Part shown: piece by piece, positions 33,378 through 41,935 of the stretch
Layout: every line of letters begins with the position of its first letter
Numbering within the stretch: position 1 is the stretch's first letter
From: Ralstonia sp. 25mfcol4.1
GTDB lineage: Bacteria > Pseudomonadota > Gammaproteobacteria > Burkholderiales > Burkholderiaceae
Direction of reading: 5' to 3'
NCBI RefSeq assembly: GCF_900104095.1
Contig: NZ_FNJO01000003.1
Location: 186,001-250,000, forward strand
DNA: 64,000 nucleotides
The notes under the pieces: model-generated
What the model saw: only the letters and a program-made list of their open reading frames with translations
What the model was told of the DNA's origin: nothing
The model's database searches: none
Made by a program: the position numbers and the translations under genes

Positions 33378-35009
33378 ATGAAACCCAATACCCTGCGCGT
33401 TTTCAATACGCTCCACACCTGGGTCGGCCTGATGGCCGGCTGGGCACTGTTCATCGCCTTCTTCGCGGGCGCGATCACCGTCTTCCACCACGAATTGCAC
33501 GTCTGGCAGAACCCGGCGCGCCTGGAGGGTCATCACGGCACCGAAGTCCAGGTGGACGGGCCTGCCATCGACGCCTTCGTGCAGAAGCTGGTGGCGGTGC
33601 ATCCGGACGCGGCCAACAGCGTCTACGTCGGCCTGCCCAGCAAGGAGGAACCGGACTTCAACGCCTACTGGCAGGACAAGGCCGGTGAATGGCACACGAT
33701 GAACGGCGAGCGCCTGAACGGCGACAAGGCGGCGCAGAACAACACTTCGCTCGACCACGTGACTGGCGAGCTGTCGGCGTTCTTGAACGCGCTGCACTAT
33801 TCGCTGGGCCTCGGCATCAATGGGATGTACTTCATGGGGATCATCTCCGTGCTGTACGGCCTGGCACTTGTATCGGGCGTGATCCTTCACCTGCCCCGCC
33901 TGAAGAAAGATCTGTTCGCGGTGCGGCCCGGCCGCAACCTGAAGCGTTTCTGGATGGACACGCACAATGTGCTGGGCCTGTTCAGCCTGCCGTTCCACCT
34001 GATCTTCGCCATCACCGGCGCATTTTTCTGCCTGTCGTTGATCATGGTCATGGTCTTCAACACGCTGACGTTCGACGGCAAGCTGTTCGAAGTGATTCCG
34101 CGCGTCACGGGTGCGGCCCCCGAAGTCACGGCCTCGGGCCGCGCATCCCCGACGATGAGTTCGGCCCAGCTGCTCGCTATTGCGCGCGAACACGGCGGCG
34201 AGCGATTCACGCCCAACGCCATCCGCTTCCAGCGTTACGGCGATGCCAACGCCGTGGCCGAAGTACGAGGCGACAGCACGCGCGCGCTCGGCAACGGCGG
34301 CGCTGTGGGCATCCACGCGGCCGCCAATGAGCCTAACGCCGGCCAGTTGATCGCCAACCAGACGGCTGGCGCCCGCGACACGAACCACATGATCTACAGC
34401 GCCATGTTTGCGCTGCACTACGGCACCTATGGCGACCTGGCGGTGCGGCTCGTGTACCTTGTCGCAGGGCTCGCCGGCGCGTTCCTGTTCTATTCCGGCA
34501 ACCTGCTGTGGATCGAGACGCGCCGCAAGTCCCGGCAGGCCGAACAGCCTCGTGTCCACAAGCTTCTGGCCCAGGCCACGGTAGGCGTCTGCATCGGCAC
34601 CTGCATCGGGGTGGCGCTGTGCTTCCCGGCGGCCCTGCTGTGGCCGGACCGCGCCGTGAGCTATGTGTTCTGGCCAGTGTTCGTGCTGGCCGCGGCATGG
34701 GCGCTGGCCAGGCCTCCCATTCGCGCAGCCGTGGAACTGCTCTACGTGGCGGCGCTGGCAACACTGGCCGTGCCGCTGTCGAACTGGGTCCTGACCGGGG
34801 ATCACGTGTTTGCCGCCGCACTCCATGGCCGCTGGGTCATCGCCGGCTTCGATATTGGCGCCATTGCCATGGCGGTGGGCTACATCGCACTGGCCCGTGT
34901 GACCCGCCGCCGCGCGCAGAATGGCCCCGCCGAATCGGTGTGGGCAACACCGGGCACTGCGGCCCAGCCGGCGCCGCAAGCCACGATGCGCAAGGCCGAC
35001 GCCTCCTGA
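33378..35009 (+). CDS. PepSY-associated membrane protein, putative siderophore-iron reductase
   Basis: A 543-residue inner-membrane protein with a PepSY_TM layout. A first helix follows R-V-F-N-T-L-H-T-W-V-G-L-M-A-G, with the family's conserved H-x-W/G. Further helices start near Y-F-M-G-I-I-S-V-L-Y-G and F-S-L-P-F-H-L-I-F-A-I-T-G. A long periplasmic loop separates them from a C-terminal helical bundle. Conserved histidines (H-T-W, H-Y-S-L-G, H-N-V-L-G, F-H-L, H-Y-G-T-Y-G) could bind heme. Relatives such as FoxB/PiuB reduce or release iron from siderophores at the inner membrane. The upstream Fur box and two small membrane genes support this. A terminator follows. Confidence 0.82.
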   Translation: MKPNTLRVFNTLHTWVGLMAGWALFIAFFAGAITVFHHELHVWQNPARLEGHHGTEVQVDGPAIDAFVQKLVAVHPDAANSVYVGLPSKEEPDFNAYWQDKAGEWHTMNGERLNGDKAAQNNTSLDHVTGELSAFLNALHYSLGLGINGMYFMGIISVLYGLALVSGVILHLPRLKKDLFAVRPGRNLKRFWMDTHNVLGLFSLPFHLIFAITGAFFCLSLIMVMVFNTLTFDGKLFEVIPRVTGAAPEVTASGRASPTMSSAQLLAIAREHGGERFTPNAIRFQRYGDANAVAEVRGDSTRALGNGGAVGIHAAANEPNAGQLIANQTAGARDTNHMIYSAMFALHYGTYGDLAVRLVYLVAGLAGAFLFYSGNLLWIETRRKSRQAEQPRVHKLLAQATVGVCIGTCIGVALCFPAALLWPDRAVSYVFWPVFVLAAAWALARPPIRAAVELLYVAALATLAVPLSNWVLTGDHVFAAALHGRWVIAGFDIGAIAMAVGYIALARVTRRRAQNGPAESVWATPGTAAQPAPQATMRKADAS

Positions 35010-35030
35010 TGGACTGGCCAGCAAACAGAA

Positions 35031-35055
35031 AGCCCCGCTTCGGCGGGGCTTTTTT
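35031..35055 (+). terminator. Rho-independent terminator after the PepSY gene
   Basis: Stem AGCCCCGC / GCGGGGCT with tetraloop TTCG is followed by five T. It ends the iron cluster, 22 bases after the PepSY stop and before the convergent lyase gene at 35079. An A run on the other side is short, so it acts mainly rightward. Confidence 0.85.
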
Positions 35056-35078
35056 ACTGCTACGGGGCGCCCCGGCGG

Positions 35079-36293
35079 CTAGCGCAGGCAGCTTTCCATC
35101 GCCTGCTTCAGATCGCCAATCAGGTCGCGCGTGTCTTCGAGGCCAATGTACAGACGCACAAGCTCCCCGGCGTTCGTCCAGCCTTCCGGCGGCCACGTGC
35201 CCGCCGGCCGCATCGTGTCAATGTGGTACGGCACCGCCAGGCTATGCGCGCCGCCCCAGGACCAACCGATCGCATAGAGTTTCAGGGCCTCGACGAACGC
35301 ATCCACCTGCTCGCGCGAGAAGCGGTCATGCAGGATGATCGAAAACAGTCCGCTGGCCCCGGAAAAATCACGCAACCATTCGGCGTGCCCCGGGCAATCG
35401 GGCAAGGCCGGATGCAACACACGGGTCACCTCGGGACGCTGCTTGAGCCATTCGGCAACTTCACGTGCCGCACGGTCGTGCGCCGCCAGGCGTACCGGCA
35501 TGCTGGCAAGCCCGCGCAGGACCAGGAAGCAATCGTCCGCCGACACGCCCCAGCCCATGATCATGCGGGTACGCTTGAGGCGGTCATGCACCTTGTCGTC
35601 CTGCGTGATGACTGCGCCCATCAGCACATCACTGCCCCCGGACTGGTATTTCGTCAGCGCCTGCACCGAGATATCGATGCCCTTCTCGAAAGGCTTGAAA
35701 TAGACCCCCGCCGACCACGTATTGTCGATGGCGGTCAGCACGCCTCGCGCCCGCGCCACCGAGACAATGGCGTCGGTGTCAGGCACCTCCATCGTCACGG
35801 AGCCCGGTGCCTCCATCCAGATCAGCCGCGTATTGGGCTGGATCAGCGAAGCGATGCCGGCGCCAATCGACGGATGGTAGTAGCGCACCGTCACGCCGAA
35901 TTCGCGCGCCAGCCATTCGCCGTGGTCGCGGTTCGGGCCATAGACGTTGTCGGGCACCAGCACATCGTCGCCGGTCCGCAACAGGGCAAAATACACCAGC
36001 GAGATGGCGCCCATGCCCGAAGGCAGCAGCAATGTGTGCCGGCCACCTTCAATCTGCGCCAGTTGCTGGCACAGTGCCTCGCTGGTGGGCGTGGCATGCA
36101 GGCCGTAGCGCCAGTACGTCTTGCTGCGATCACCATAGGCGCGCAATTCAGCAAGATTGCGGAAGACGATCGTCGAGCCGCGATACGTGGGCGTGGAAAA
36201 AGAGTCGAAACCCGGCGCGATATCCAGTTCGGGCTGGACCGCGGTGGTCCGGATATAGCGCGGGGCGTTGCGGGACGAGTCAGATGCAGACAC
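35079..36293 (-). CDS. metC: Cystathionine beta-lyase-like PLP enzyme
   Basis: A 404-residue enzyme of the Cys/Met metabolism PLP family. The PLP-binding lysine is K215 in A-L-T-K-Y-Q-S-G-G-S-D-V-L-M-G. The early S-T-P-T-Y-R-G-S-T-I-V-F and Y-G-L-H-A-T-P-T-S-E-A-L blocks and S-G-M-G-A-I-S favour cystathionine beta-lyase (MetC) over gamma-synthase. It cleaves cystathionine to homocysteine, pyruvate and ammonia. No other methionine gene is adjacent. The gene ends facing the PepSY terminator and is followed upstream by a secreted-protein gene 83 bases away. Confidence 0.85.
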   Translation of the reverse strand: MSASDSSRNAPRYIRTTAVQPELDIAPGFDSFSTPTYRGSTIVFRNLAELRAYGDRSKTYWRYGLHATPTSEALCQQLAQIEGGRHTLLLPSGMGAISLVYFALLRTGDDVLVPDNVYGPNRDHGEWLAREFGVTVRYYHPSIGAGIASLIQPNTRLIWMEAPGSVTMEVPDTDAIVSVARARGVLTAIDNTWSAGVYFKPFEKGIDISVQALTKYQSGGSDVLMGAVITQDDKVHDRLKRTRMIMGWGVSADDCFLVLRGLASMPVRLAAHDRAAREVAEWLKQRPEVTRVLHPALPDCPGHAEWLRDFSGASGLFSIILHDRFSREQVDAFVEALKLYAIGWSWGGAHSLAVPYHIDTMRPAGTWPPEGWTNAGELVRLYIGLEDTRDLIGDLKQAMESCLR

Positions 36294-36376
36294 GGCGTAT
36301 TCCCTGGAAAATTCGGATCAGGCGTCCGAGCTTACCAGCAAATGCCGCGCTCGCCACGCGATGTGGCGCCGACGTG

Positions 36377-36994
36377 TCAGCGGGACTTGCCCGTCGAGAT
36401 CGATGACTTGGGGGCCGGCGGCGCATAGGTGACGCCACTGCCCGAATTTGTGTCGAACGGGGGAATCACCAGATATCCGCCAAACGGGCGAATAAAAAAA
36501 GGCAAGACGATCGCCGGATTGTAGGCATCGGTCCATGTGCCACGCACCGCGCCGTTCCGGTCGATCTGCCCTTCCCAGTTGCCGGACACACGCGTGCCGT
36601 CGTCCGACTCCTCCATCAGGAATGTGCCGTCGTCCCATTCCCCGGACAGCAGTCGCACACCCTTGCCATCGCCGATCTGATACTCGCCCTGCAGGCTGTC
36701 TCGTGTGTCGGTCTTCGGCGCAATCCGCATGCGCACTGGCTTGTCGCCCACCGTGCCGACGTAAGTCGGATAGTGCGAGTACTCCTGGCGCGGCGACAGC
36801 GTGCGAACCGGTCCGGTTGACAGCGATGCGCCGCGCTCGGCTTCTCCTGCGCGGATGGCTTCGTTGATACCAAAGCCGCCGCCCTGCCCGGTTCCTGTCG
36901 ACAGTTCGTCTGCGGCAGCCATGGCAGCGGCCGGCAGCGCCACCGCCATCACAACGATTAACGAATGCAGACAGGACAGAGCGGGACGGGACAA
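36377..36994 (-). CDS. Hypothetical secreted protein downstream of bktB
   Basis: A 205-residue protein with a signal peptide ending at A-A-M-A (about residue 30). The mature part is beta-rich with many Gly and Asp (for example S-G-E-W-D-D-G-T-F-L-M-E-E-S-D-D-G and S-G-N-W-E-G-Q-I-D-R-N-G), resembling a small calycin- or barrel-like domain, and a Pro/Ser tail. No family is recognised. The start is uncertain: TTG at 36994 has AAGGAAG 5 bases upstream and gives a normal signal peptide; TTG at 37021 would add 9 residues. It lies close to the bktB stop on the same strand and is probably co-transcribed. Confidence 0.65.
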   Translation of the reverse strand: MSRPALSCLHSLIVVMAVALPAAAMAAADELSTGTGQGGGFGINEAIRAGEAERGASLSTGPVRTLSPRQEYSHYPTYVGTVGDKPVRMRIAPKTDTRDSLQGEYQIGDGKGVRLLSGEWDDGTFLMEESDDGTRVSGNWEGQIDRNGAVRGTWTDAYNPAIVLPFFIRPFGGYLVIPPFDTNSGSGVTYAPPAPKSSISTGKSR

Positions 36995-37027
36995 GACGGC
37001 TTCCTTGGCAATTGCGCGCAAGGCGAC

Positions 37028-38212
37028 TTAAAGGCGCTCGAAGATCGCGGCAATTCCCTGCCCGCCGCCGATGCACATCGTCACCAACGCGTAGCGGCCC
37101 TGGACACGCTGCAACTCATGCACCGCCTTCACGGTGATCAGGGCGCCCGTGGCGCCAATCGGATGGCCCAGCGAAATGCCCGAACCGTTCGGATTGACCT
37201 TGGCCGGATCCAGCCCCAAGGCCTTGGTCACGGCGCAGGCCTGCGCAGCGAAGGCTTCATTGGCCTCGATGACGTCCAGATCCTTGACCGACAGGCCGGC
37301 CCGCTCGAGCGCAATCTTGGTGGCGGGCACCGGGCCGATCCCCATCGTCTTCGGATCCACGCCGGCATGGCCGTAGGAGACCAGACGCGCCAGCGGCTTC
37401 AACCCGCGGCGCTCCGCCTCTGCCCGCTCCATCAGCACCACTGCTGCGGCGGCGTCATTGAGACCGGAGGCATTGCCAGCCGTCACCGTGCCGTTTTCCT
37501 TGACGAAAACCGGCTTCAGCTTCGTCATGTCGTCCATGGTGGCATCGTGGCGCACGTGCTCGTCGGTATCGAAGACGACATCGCCCTTGCGCGACTTCAA
37601 CGTGACCGGAACGATCTGGCCCTTGAAGTGGCCAGCCTTGATGGCGGCCGACGCGCGGCGGTGCGATTCCAGGGCGGTTTCGTCCTGCTGCTGGCGGGAA
37701 ATGTCGTATTCCTTCGCGACATTCTCGGCCGTCACGCCCATGTGAATCGTGTGGAACGGGTCGTGCAACGCGCCCAGCATCATATCGACCAGCTTGGCGT
37801 CGCCCATGCGAGCGCCCCAGCGAGCCATCGGTGCCAGATACGGGGCGCGGCTCATGCTTTCGGCGCCTCCGCCGATGGCCACATCGGCGTCACCCAGCAG
37901 AATCGTCTGGGCCGCGCTGACAATCGCCTGCAGGCCCGAACCGCACAGGCGGTTCACGGTCAGCGCGGGCGCATTGATGGAAACACCGCCGTTCACGGCC
38001 GCTACGCGGCCCAGATACATGTCCTTAGGTTCAGTCTGAATCACATTACCGAAGACGACGTGACCGACGTCGTCGCCCGACACGTTGGCGCGGGCCAATG
38101 CCTCGCGCACCACCAGCGCACCCAGTTCGGTCGGGGCCAGGTCCTTCAGGCTGCCGCCGAAGGTGCCAATTGCGGTGCGTACACCGCTGACAATCACCAC
38201 TTCACGCGTCAT
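37028..38212 (-). CDS. bktB: Beta-ketothiolase BktB
   Basis: A 394-residue thiolase that condenses acetyl-CoA with propionyl-CoA or longer acyl-CoA, supplying C5 precursors for mixed polyhydroxyalkanoates. The acyl-carrying cysteine is C90 in N-R-L-C-G-S-G. The catalytic histidine is in G-H-P-I-G-A-T-G and the second cysteine in T-M-C-I-G-G-G. The sequence and length match the C. necator BktB I recall, including the N-terminus M-T-R-E-V-V-I-V-S-G-V-R-T. A TATACT -10 is seen upstream (38245-38250, minus strand). The gene lies near rimO and phaR, as in H16. Confidence 0.94.
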   Translation of the reverse strand: MTREVVIVSGVRTAIGTFGGSLKDLAPTELGALVVREALARANVSGDDVGHVVFGNVIQTEPKDMYLGRVAAVNGGVSINAPALTVNRLCGSGLQAIVSAAQTILLGDADVAIGGGAESMSRAPYLAPMARWGARMGDAKLVDMMLGALHDPFHTIHMGVTAENVAKEYDISRQQQDETALESHRRASAAIKAGHFKGQIVPVTLKSRKGDVVFDTDEHVRHDATMDDMTKLKPVFVKENGTVTAGNASGLNDAAAAVVLMERAEAERRGLKPLARLVSYGHAGVDPKTMGIGPVPATKIALERAGLSVKDLDVIEANEAFAAQACAVTKALGLDPAKVNPNGSGISLGHPIGATGALITVKAVHELQRVQGRYALVTMCIGGGQGIAAIFERL

Positions 38213-38348
38213 GACTCGTCTCCATGCGTTATGTTGCGGCGCACAGTATAGTCCTCGCCAAGCAAAAGCGAACGACCGTACTTTTACCTAATTGTCTGGA
38301 CAGGCACACTTCCATCCGCCCGCCCGGCCCCAAAAAGCCGATACAGCG

Positions 38349-39722
38349 TCAGGCGATTTCACCCCAGAGATCGTGACCGTCGGCACCCGTGATCTTGACG
38401 TTCACGAAGTCTCCCGTCTTGAAACGCTGCGACGGCTTGGCGACGGGGTCGATATAGACCAGACCGTCGATTTCCGGCGCATCGGCGGACGACCGGCCAA
38501 TGCCGCCGTCCTGGTTCACTTCGTCGACAAGTACCCGCAGCGTCTGCCCGACCTTGCGCTGGAGCCTGCGTGCCGACACGGCCTCGGCGACTTCCATGAA
38601 CCGCGCACGGCGCTCTTCACGCACCTCGTCGGGCAGCGCGCCGGGCAGGTCGTTGGCGGTTGCCCCCTCCACCGGCGAATAGGCGAAGCAACCCACGCGG
38701 TCGAGCTCGGCTTCGGCAATGAAATCGAGCAGCGTCTGGAATTCGGCCTCCGTTTCACCCGGAAAACCGGCGATAAACGTGCTGCGGATCGTCAGCTCCG
38801 GGCAGATTTCGCGCCACGCACGGATGCGGTCGAGGGTCTTTTCGGCGTTGGCCGGACGCTTCATGCGCTTGAGCACATCAGGATGCGCGTGCTGGAGCGG
38901 CACATCCAGGTACGGCAGCACATTGCCCTGGTTCATCAGCGGAATGATCTCGTCGACATGCGGATACGGATAGACATAGTGGAGCCGTACCCAGGCGCCA
39001 TACTGGCTGGCCAGCTCGCCAAGCGCTGCGACAAGTTCGGTCATGCGCGTCTTCAACGGCCGGCCCGCCCAGAAGCCCGTGCGGTACTTGACGTCCACGC
39101 CATACGCACTCGTGTCCTGCGAGATCACCAGCAGTTCCTTGACGCCGGCCTTGAACAGGTTTTCGGCTTCCAGCATCACTTCTGCCACCGGGCGAGAGAC
39201 CAGGTCGCCCCGCATCGACGGGATGATGCAGAACGAGCACCGATGGTTGCAGCCTTCCGAAATCTTCAGATAGGCATAGTGCTTGGGGGTCAGCTTGATG
39301 CCTGCAGCAGGGACCAGATCGGTAAACGGATCGTGCGGCTTCGGCAGGTGCGTGTGCACGGCCTGCATCACTTCGCCCAGCGCATGGGGCCCCGTAACCG
39401 CCAGCACCTTTGGGTGGACCGACGACACGATATCGTGTCCCGCCGCATCCTTCTTGGCTCCCAGGCAGCCGGTCACGATGACCTTGCCGTTTTCGGTCAG
39501 CGCCTCGCCAATGGCGTCCAGGCTCTCCTGCACGGCCTCGTCGATAAAGCCGCAGGTGTTGACCACCACCAGGTCGGCACCGTCGTAAGTGCCGCTGATG
39601 GCATAGCCTTCGGCACGCAGCTGCGTGATGATCTGCTCGGAATCGACCAAGGCCTTGGGGCAGCCAAGTGATACAAAGCCGACTTTCGGCGCAGGATTGG
39701 ACAGATTGGTTTCAGACGACAT
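38349..39722 (-). CDS. rimO: Ribosomal protein S12 methylthiotransferase RimO
   Basis: A 457-residue radical-SAM enzyme that methylthiolates an aspartate of ribosomal protein S12. The N-terminal cluster-binding cysteines are C21 (S-L-G-C-P-K), C57 (N-T-C-G-F-I) and C86 (T-G-C-L-G). The radical-SAM motif is C158-x3-C162-x2-C165 in [15 protein letters not shown] domain closes the protein. The [12 protein letters not shown] start distinguishes RimO from MiaB. It lies between bktB and the heptad-repeat gene, all on the minus strand. Confidence 0.95.
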   Translation of the reverse strand: MSSETNLSNPAPKVGFVSLGCPKALVDSEQIITQLRAEGYAISGTYDGADLVVVNTCGFIDEAVQESLDAIGEALTENGKVIVTGCLGAKKDAAGHDIVSSVHPKVLAVTGPHALGEVMQAVHTHLPKPHDPFTDLVPAAGIKLTPKHYAYLKISEGCNHRCSFCIIPSMRGDLVSRPVAEVMLEAENLFKAGVKELLVISQDTSAYGVDVKYRTGFWAGRPLKTRMTELVAALGELASQYGAWVRLHYVYPYPHVDEIIPLMNQGNVLPYLDVPLQHAHPDVLKRMKRPANAEKTLDRIRAWREICPELTIRSTFIAGFPGETEAEFQTLLDFIAEAELDRVGCFAYSPVEGATANDLPGALPDEVREERRARFMEVAEAVSARRLQRKVGQTLRVLVDEVNQDGGIGRSSADAPEIDGLVYIDPVAKPSQRFKTGDFVNVKITGADGHDLWGEIA

Positions 39723-39897
39723 GGGGCACCGCGAATATGGGGGGATCTGGGCGCGCCCTACCGTCCCCGGTGGTGCGCCGCGCTGGTCTATGGCATCCGG
39801 CGAGCCTGCCGGGCGCCGTCATTGCCATGAAAGGCGGAGATTTTACCCCGAGCGGCCGATATTGGCGCATGGGCCGGCCAAATGGCCGGAAACCACG

Positions 39898-40671
39898 CTA
39901 CGACAGGCCAGCCAGACTCCCCATGCGTTCGATGATCGGCTTCCAGCCCACCGCCAGGCCGAGCACGATGCCCCCGCCTGACGCCACCCAGAAGACCTTG
40001 TTGAGTCGGTCTTTCAGGGCGGAGATCTTTTCGTTACCGGACTGGATGCGACCTCCAAGGTTTTCTTCCAGCTTGTCCACCCGTGCGTCAGATTTGTCGA
40101 ATCTGGCGTCCAGCTTGTCCATTTGAACGTCCATCTTGTCCATCCGGGCGTCCATCTTGTCCATCCGGGTGTCCATCTTGTCCATCCGGGCGTCCATCTG
40201 GTCGAACCGCGCGTCCATCTGGTCGAATCTGGCGTCGATGGCATCGAACTTTGCGTCTACGACTTCGAATTTGGCATCGATGGCGTCAAACCTGGCGTCC
40301 ATCCGGCTGAAGCGCGCTTCGGAACGGGCGTCAATTTCCCGCAAGACCCTGGCGATCAGCGACTCGCTCCTTTCCTCCGACGCCGCCAGCGCCTGGGCCG
40401 TGCGGGCTTCCGATTCGCGAATCCGGTCCGTCAGGCGCGCCTCGGCTTCAACGACCTGTCCGCCGAGGCGGGTTTCGGCGGCGCCGACAAGGGCCTGCGT
40501 CGCATCGAGTCGCTCCTCGATCCGCGGCTGGGCCGCCGACAACGCGCCAACCTCGTGCTGAATGTGGGCCATTTGGCCGTACAGACCGAGCGCAAACTCG
40601 AAGACATTCGTGAATTGCGGCGATTCGACATGGTCGGGCTCAAGGCCCCAGGTAGCGGCTTGGCTGGGCAT
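39898..40671 (-). CDS. Heptad-repeat coiled-coil protein with C-terminal membrane segment
   Basis: A 257-residue protein of unknown function. Residues 1-45 are a non-repetitive head (M-P-S-Q-A-A-T-W-G-L). Residues 50-120 are charged helix. Residues 124-200 hold 11 consecutive heptads of the form hydrophobic-D-A-[RK]-[FM]-[DE]-x, such as M-D-A-R-M-D-K. A C-terminal hydrophobic segment (about 226-243) probably anchors it in the inner membrane. The repeat should form a long rod. The underlying DNA is a 21-bp tandem repeat (40072-40302), so copy number may vary. The gene follows phaR on the same strand but is separated by a terminator. No family name is certain; repeats of this type occur in many proteobacterial hypothetical proteins. 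Confidence 0.8.
   Translation of the reverse strand: MPSQAATWGLEPDHVESPQFTNVFEFALGLYGQMAHIQHEVGALSAAQPRIEERLDATQALVGAAETRLGGQVVEAEARLTDRIRESEARTAQALAASEERSESLIARVLREIDARSEARFSRMDARFDAIDAKFEVVDAKFDAIDARFDQMDARFDQMDARMDKMDTRMDKMDARMDKMDVQMDKLDARFDKSDARVDKLEENLGGRIQSGNEKISALKDRLNKVFWVASGGGIVLGLAVGWKPIIERMGSLAGLS
40072..40302. repeat. 21-bp tandem repeat inside the coiled-coil gene
   Basis: Eleven units of 21 bp encode the heptads. The central units, about 40125-40215 (unit near TTGTCCATCCGGGCGTCCAT), are almost identical at DNA level, while the outer ones have diverged. Near-identity in the middle suggests recent expansion by slippage or recombination. Repeat length equals exactly three heptad codon turns of seven, so expansion keeps the frame. 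Confidence 0.85.
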
Positions 40672-40904
40672 GGATGTGCCTCCAGTTCGGGCCCGATGGC
40701 GCCGCGCCGCCCGGCGGGTGCGTGTGCGTTTGCGCGAGAGATGCCATCGTGCAGCGAAAGAAATCGGGATCAACAGGTACCCGTTGCTCAGGGTTCCGCC
40801 GATTGCACCACAGAAGACTTGCCGTGGGCATCGCTCTCCGGGGAGTGCATCACCAATGTGGCAATTCGCCAGACATTCACAACATCTCGTCGCCGCCGCA
40901 CAAC

Positions 40905-40931
40905 GAAAAAGGCCCTGCACGTGCAGGGCCT
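40905..40931 (-). terminator. Rho-independent terminator of phaR
   Basis: A perfect 22-bp palindrome (AGGCCCTGCAC followed by GTGCAGGGCCT) at 40910-40931 lies 25 bases beyond the phaR stop. On the minus strand it is followed by a T run. It separates phaR from the coiled-coil gene. Confidence 0.85.
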
Positions 40932-40955
40932 GATATGCGCTGGCCGGAAGGCCGC

Positions 40956-41507
40956 TTACTTCTTGTCTGGCTGGTTGAAAGGGAACGTGCCGAACATGCT
41001 CTTGGCCTGGTTCTGCATCTGTTCCTGCATCTGTACGAACAGGTTCTTGCTCTGCTCGATATAGTTGCTCATCATCCCTTGCATCATCGGGCCTTGCAGG
41101 TTCATAAACTGCGACCACATGTCCGGGCTGAACGCCTCGCCCGAATACAGGCCCTTCGAGTTCTCCGCCAGCTTGTTCTGGATGTCGATGAAGGCCTGGA
41201 TGTTCTTTTCCAGGTAGGTGCCCATCATGCCCTGCATGGCATGGCCGTAGAAACGAATGATCTGCGACAGCATGGCGCTCGAAAACATCGGAACGCCGCC
41301 CGTTTCTTCTTCCAGGATGATCTGCAGCAGGATGCTGCGCGTGAGTTCCTCGCCCGTCTTTGCGTCGACGACCTTGAATTCCTCGGTATCCATGACCAGC
41401 TGCTTGACGTCCGCGAGCGTGATGTAGGTGCTGGTCTGCGTATCGTAGAGCCGGCGATTGGGATATTTCTTGATCAGTCGCTCTGCGCCTTTCTTGGTCG
41501 TGGCCAT
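40956..41507 (-). CDS. phaR: Polyhydroxyalkanoate synthesis repressor PhaR
   Basis: A 183-residue repressor, the length of H16 PhaR. The N-terminal DNA-binding domain contains L-I-K-K-Y-P-N-R-R-L-Y-D-T-Q-T-S-T-Y-I-T-L. The C-terminal part is Met/Gln-rich (M-Q-G-M-M-G-T-Y, M-Q-E-Q-M-Q-N-Q) and binds PHA. In the known system PhaR represses the phasin gene phaP and its own gene, and leaves DNA when nascent polymer appears. The ATG at 41507 gives M-A-T-T-K-K-G-A-E-R. phaR has a promoter-like pair at 41712-41740 and a 20-bp palindrome in its leader, separate from phaCAB. Confidence 0.95.
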   Translation of the reverse strand: MATTKKGAERLIKKYPNRRLYDTQTSTYITLADVKQLVMDTEEFKVVDAKTGEELTRSILLQIILEEETGGVPMFSSAMLSQIIRFYGHAMQGMMGTYLEKNIQAFIDIQNKLAENSKGLYSGEAFSPDMWSQFMNLQGPMMQGMMSNYIEQSKNLFVQMQEQMQNQAKSMFGTFPFNQPDKK

Positions 41508-41578
41508 CGGTGCTCTATCCTTTTGTCGTCGCTGATGCCGGCGGTTGGCATCCGCTGCTGCGCCTGGTCGCAACGCTG

Positions 41579-41598
41579 CTGCACCGCATGCGGTGCAG
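41579..41598. promoter_or_regulatory. Perfect 20-bp palindrome, candidate PhaR operator
   Basis: CTGCACCGCATGCGGTGCAG is perfectly self-complementary and lies 72-91 bases upstream of the phaR start. PhaR of H16 is known to repress its own gene, and PhaR sites are TGC/GCA-rich. This palindrome contains TGCA twice and CTGC/GCAG ends. The assignment is inferred from position and composition. It is about 110 bases downstream of the predicted start of transcription. Confidence 0.5.
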
Positions 41599-41711
41599 TG
41601 CGCAATGGACGCGTCGTCCCGGGCGGGATCGACGCCGCAGGCGCGCAAGATACAACCGGACCAGACCCGTGAAGAGCGCTCTTCTTTGGTGCCGGTTGCG
41701 CCATTGCCCTG

Positions 41712-41740
41712 ATTCTATGCTCAAGAAAGCACTATGGAAA
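41712..41740 (-). promoter_or_regulatory. Candidate phaR promoter
   Basis: On the minus strand TTTCCA (41735-41740) matches four of six -35 positions. After a 17-base spacer, TAGAAT (41712-41717) matches five of six -10 positions. It would give a leader of about 200 bases before phaR. Confidence 0.5.
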
Positions 41741-41798
41741 GACGGCAGTGTTTAAGGAAAACCCGCAGCAAACCACCGTCGTCTACAGAAAGGGCCTG

Positions 41799-41840
41799 AA
41801 AAAAAAGGCCGCCCGCGCGCCGGGTGGCATGCGGGCGGCC
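41799..41840 (-). terminator. Rho-independent terminator of phaCAB
   Basis: On the minus strand the stem GGCCGCCCGC / GCGGGCGGCC (41807-41840, loop of 14) is followed by eight T. It lies 96 bases after the phaB stop, ending the biosynthetic operon before phaR. Confidence 0.85.
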
Positions 41841-41935
41841 CGTTCCTGGCGCTGCGCAGCCGGCCAGGAATATCCGCTTGTGCACTGCGCTGGATGCGCC
41901 GCATCAAGGCGGCGTCCCAATGCAGGCCGCCGGCG

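Larger units (their letters stand above)
41508..41935. other. Intergenic region between phaB and phaR (428 bp)
   Basis: No gene is seen. Reading leftward from phaB it holds the phaB terminator (41799-41840), a promoter-like pair for phaR (41712-41740), then the 20-bp palindrome at 41579-41598 and the phaR leader. The short frames across it lack ribosome binding sites and protein-like composition. Confidence 0.6.

Noticed and set aside
40072..40302. Tandem repeats considered as a CRISPR array
   Set aside because: Units are 21 bp, contiguous, without spacers, in frame within a coding region, and no cas gene is nearby.
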